Below, in pieces: positions 6,780 through 9,040 of a stretch of 9,040 bases of DNA. Numbering within the stretch: position 1 is the first letter of the stretch; every line of letters starts with the position of its first letter. A program made the translations under genes and the position numbers. The DNA lies in NCBI GenBank assembly GCA_003641555.1, contig QNAT01000029.1, positions 1 to 9,040 on the forward strand, written 5' to 3'. The notes below the pieces were generated by a model. That model ran no database searches, was not told where the DNA came from, and saw nothing but the letters and a program-made list of their open reading frames with translations. Origin of the DNA: Thermotoga sp. Lineage in GTDB: Bacteria; Thermotogota; Thermotogae; B3-G13.

Positions 6780-7765
6780 GCATGAAAACGTTATTGAAAG
6801 TTAAAGATTTCAATGCAGGATACGTTTTAACATCACAACGAATACATGCAGTCAAAAATGTAACGTTTAAACTTGATAATGGAGAGTTTCTCGGAATAGC
6901 AGGAGAATCGGGATGTGGTAAATCAACCCTTGCCCTCGGAATAGCAGGACTACTTAATCCTCCCGGGGAGGTCTTCAGTGGTGAGGTTGAATTCGATGGG
7001 AAAAACCTTCTAAAAATGAAAAACGATAGTTTACGAAAGCTAAGATGGAAAGAATTTTCAATAGTATTTCAATCATCTATGAATGTGCTGAACCCCGTTA
7101 TTAAAATAAAGAGCCAAATGTTTGATGCCATCCAATATCACACGAATATGCCATCTAATCATCTCGAAGAACGTGCAAAAGAATTACTCGAACTCGTCAA
7201 CGTATCACCGAAATACTTAGAAGCTTATCCTCATCAATTATCAGGTGGAATGAAACAGCGTGTGGTAATAGCAATGGCACTTTCATTAAATCCTAAGTTG
7301 ATCATAATGGATGAACCAACAACTGCCCTGGATGTGGTAGTGCAAAGGAATATATTGCAAGAAATTGACAAACTCAGAAAGAAATTTGGATTCTCGATAA
7401 TATTCATAACGCATGATCTATCACTTCTCGTTGAAATAAGTGACACAATAGCCATAATGTATGCAGGGCAAATAGTAGAGAAGGCACCATCTACTAAATT
7501 ATATGCAAAGCCGCTTCATCCTTACTCATATGGCTTAATGCATTCATTTCCTCCATTAGTCGGAAAAAGACAAAGATTGCACGGTATAGCAGGACATCCA
7601 CCAGATTTAACAGAGGATATAGAGGGTTGTCCATTTTTCGAAAGATGTACGAAAAGGATAAATGGAGTATGTGATAAGGCAAAGCCATCGTTTATCGAAA
7701 TTGAGCCAGGGCATATAGTTGCCTGCCATTTGTATGACGAAGAAGGTGAATCAAGTGCAAAGTGA
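6776..7765 (+). CDS. ABC transporter ATPase, DppD/OppD-like
   Basis: 329 residues from the first ATG. One of two ATPases powering the transporter on the cytoplasmic face. All nucleotide-binding motifs are intact: Walker A GESGCGKST (43-51), Q-loop Gln99, signature LSGGMKQR (155-162), Walker B LIIMDEP (175-181) and H-loop His213. The oligopeptide-transporter C-terminal extension begins at PLHPYSYGL (246-254) and has four cysteines (285, 291, 299, 317) in the GCPF-x3-RC-x7-C...C pattern that holds a [4Fe-4S] cluster in structurally studied DppD proteins. The ATG at 6776 overlaps the permease stop by four bases. However, AAGGAG at 6767-6772 is only 3 bases away and fits better with ATG at 6782 (spacer 9, protein MKTLLKVKDF...), which I think is the real start. 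Confidence 0.93.
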   Translation: MSMKTLLKVKDFNAGYVLTSQRIHAVKNVTFKLDNGEFLGIAGESGCGKSTLALGIAGLLNPPGEVFSGEVEFDGKNLLKMKNDSLRKLRWKEFSIVFQSSMNVLNPVIKIKSQMFDAIQYHTNMPSNHLEERAKELLELVNVSPKYLEAYPHQLSGGMKQRVVIAMALSLNPKLIIMDEPTTALDVVVQRNILQEIDKLRKKFGFSIIFITHDLSLLVEISDTIAIMYAGQIVEKAPSTKLYAKPLHPYSYGLMHSFPPLVGKRQRLHGIAGHPPDLTEDIEGCPFFERCTKRINGVCDKAKPSFIEIEPGHIVACHLYDEEGESSAK

Positions 7766-8744
7766 CTATAAGGTCGAAAATATTCTCAATGTAAAAGGAC
7801 TAAAAAAAGAATTCAAGATAGGAAGTTTCACAAATGTAAGGACAGTCCATGCTGTTAATGGCGTTGATTTAGGAATAGGACAAAAGGAAGTACTCGGCCT
7901 TGTAGGAGAATCTGGATCTGGAAAAACAACGATTGCCAGGTTAATAGCCAAACTCTATGACCCAACGGATGGAAAGATATTTCTAAATGGAAAAGAAATT
8001 CCACATAAGATGAATAGGAAAGCATTGTTGAATTACCGGAAAGATGTTCAAATGGTATTTCAGGACCCATTTTCATCTTTAAACCCTCTACATAAGGTAG
8101 GTTATACACTCAGTAGGCCATTGAAAGTACATAAAATTGTAAATGGGAATAACAATATAAAGGAAAAGATAGAAGAACTCCTTGAAGAATGTGGATTAAC
8201 ACCGGCAAAGGATTTTACCAACAAATATCCGCACGAACTTTCAGGTGGTCAGATGCAAAGGGTAGGTATAGCTCGAGCATTAGCAGTTAATCCAAAACTG
8301 ATCCTGGCAGATGAACCAACGTCTATGTTAGATGTATCTATTAGATTGGATATAATGAATCTGATGTTGGACCTAAAAGAGAAAAATGGTCTTTCTTATC
8401 TCTTCATAACGCATGACCTTGCTGGAGCGCATTACATGTCAGATAGAATAGCAATAATGTACGCTGGGTTTTTAGTTGAGATTGGTTCATCAGACGATGT
8501 AATAAACAAGCCAATGCATCCATACACCCAATTACTGAAAAAAGCAACTCCGAAACCCGAATCGGGATTAGAGCCAGAGAAATTGGATATAACAGGTGAA
8601 GTACCTGACTTGACGAAATTATTACCGGGATGCCAATTCGCACCAAGGTGTCCGTTCGCAAAACAAAGGTGTAGTGAAGAACCACCGAAAATGCTTCAAA
8701 TCGATGAAAATCGTTTCGTGAGATGTTTCCTTTATAAACATTAA
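7755..8744 (+). CDS. ABC transporter ATPase, DppF/OppF-like
   Basis: 329 residues from GTG at 7755. The second ATPase, forming a heterodimer with the DppD-like one. Motifs: Walker A GESGSGKTT (51-59), Q-loop Gln103, signature LSGGQMQR (162-169), Walker B LILADEP (182-188), H-loop His220, and the C-terminal extension from MHPYTQLL (254-261). Four cysteines (293, 299, 306, 324) again match the iron-sulfur pattern. The frame is open upstream to a TTG at 7719 and an ATG at 7734, but GTG at 7755 has a good ribosome-binding site (AAGG at 7743-7746, 8-base spacer), begins at the usual place just before the NILNVKGLKKEF strand, and overlaps the preceding gene by only 11 bases. Confidence 0.92.
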   Translation: MQSDYKVENILNVKGLKKEFKIGSFTNVRTVHAVNGVDLGIGQKEVLGLVGESGSGKTTIARLIAKLYDPTDGKIFLNGKEIPHKMNRKALLNYRKDVQMVFQDPFSSLNPLHKVGYTLSRPLKVHKIVNGNNNIKEKIEELLEECGLTPAKDFTNKYPHELSGGQMQRVGIARALAVNPKLILADEPTSMLDVSIRLDIMNLMLDLKEKNGLSYLFITHDLAGAHYMSDRIAIMYAGFLVEIGSSDDVINKPMHPYTQLLKKATPKPESGLEPEKLDITGEVPDLTKLLPGCQFAPRCPFAKQRCSEEPPKMLQIDENRFVRCFLYKH

Positions 8745-8759
8745 GAGGAGGGATTATCA

Positions 8760-9040
8760 ATGGCAAAATTAGCCATTAACGGCGGAAACCCAGTAATTCC
8801 CGGTGGATTAAAAGCAAGATGGCCAATTTTTGATGAAGCCGATAAAAAGGCATTAATTGAGGTATTGGAAAGTGGTCAATGGTGTAGCTGTGGTTATCTC
8901 TTTAATGATCCTCAATCTGAATCTAAGGTTGCAAAGCTTGAGAAAGAATTCGCTAAATGGAATGGGAGTAAATATGCAATGGCTACCAATAGTGGAACTT
9001 CTGCGTTGGTTCTCGCCTTAAAGGCAGGAGGAATAGGGGC
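8760..9040 (+). CDS. Second DegT/DnrJ/EryC1/StrS-family aminotransferase, N-terminal part
   Basis: 93 complete codons are visible before the right edge. The N-terminus MAKLAINGGNPVI (1-13), the RWPIFDEADKKAL segment (20-32), EFAKWNGSKYA (63-73) and the PLP-phosphate loop NSGTSALVLAL (77-87) place it firmly in the DegT family. It aligns over this length with the minus-strand paralogue at 451-1689 (KPV...WPI...E, then NGTSA), but it is clearly a different enzyme; for instance it carries WCSCGYLFNDP at 41-51 where the other has FSELTGKK. The catalytic lysine lies beyond the window. ATG at 8760 follows GGAGG at 8747-8751 with an 8-base spacer, and the gene begins 15 bases after the ATPase stop. 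It is therefore probably on the transporter transcript, which ties aminotransfer to the imported compound. Confidence 0.9.
   Translation, partial: MAKLAINGGNPVIPGGLKARWPIFDEADKKALIEVLESGQWCSCGYLFNDPQSESKVAKLEKEFAKWNGSKYAMATNSGTSALVLALKAGGIG

Noticed and set aside
7719..7754. N-terminal extension of the DppF-like ATPase to TTG 7719 or ATG 7734
   Set aside because: It would lengthen the overlap with the preceding gene, and those codons lack the ribosome-binding site that GTG at 7755 has.
1..9040. CRISPR arrays, insertion sequences, tRNA/rRNA genes, phage or attachment sites
   Set aside because: No spaced repeat array, transposase motif, terminal inverted repeat or RNA gene was recognised on either strand.

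Overview
This is an AT-rich bacterial window that is almost entirely coding. It holds two divergently transcribed gene sets that share one 406-bp control region. Three things suggest a member of the Thermotogae (Thermotogales): low GC, a family-5 solute-binding protein whose signal peptide lacks a lipobox cysteine, and a five-gene Opp/Dpp-type transporter beside sugar-modifying enzymes. This placement is inferred from gene style; the window has no rRNA or other marker gene.

Left unit, minus strand (2777 down to 1): a Gfo/Idh/MocA NAD(P)-dependent oxidoreductase, a DegT/DnrJ/EryC1/StrS PLP aminotransferase joined to it by a one-base TAATG stop/start overlap, and the N-terminal 145 residues of a BadF/BadG/BcrA/BcrD-family kinase (the N-acetylglucosamine kinase-like fold) that runs off the left edge. 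The tight spacing argues for one transcript.

Control region (2778-3183): it contains an exact sigma70 consensus promoter reading right (TTGACA, 17-bp spacer, TATAAT) with an AT-rich repeat just upstream. A pair of GTATAC palindromes ten bases apart sits next to a weaker candidate promoter for the left unit. A leader of about 227 nt carries two near-identical ribosome-binding sites. The first lies over a CTG-initiated frame that would overlap the start of the binding-protein gene.

Right unit, plus strand (3184 to the end): a family-5 solute-binding protein, a stem-loop with a T-rich tail, two membrane permeases (DppB/OppB- and DppC/OppC-like), two ATPases (DppD/OppD- and DppF/OppF-like), then the N-terminal 93 residues of a second DegT-family aminotransferase cut by the right edge. 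From the first permease to the second ATPase the genes overlap by 4, 4 and about 11 bases. The second aminotransferase starts 15 bases after the last ATPase stop.

Taken together, the most economical reading is an uptake and conversion locus. The transporter imports an oligosaccharide or amino-sugar compound, or possibly a peptide-like one. The oxidoreductase, two aminotransferases and kinase then oxidise, transaminate and phosphorylate the imported sugar or cyclitol. The families are clear. The substrate and the order of reactions are inference.
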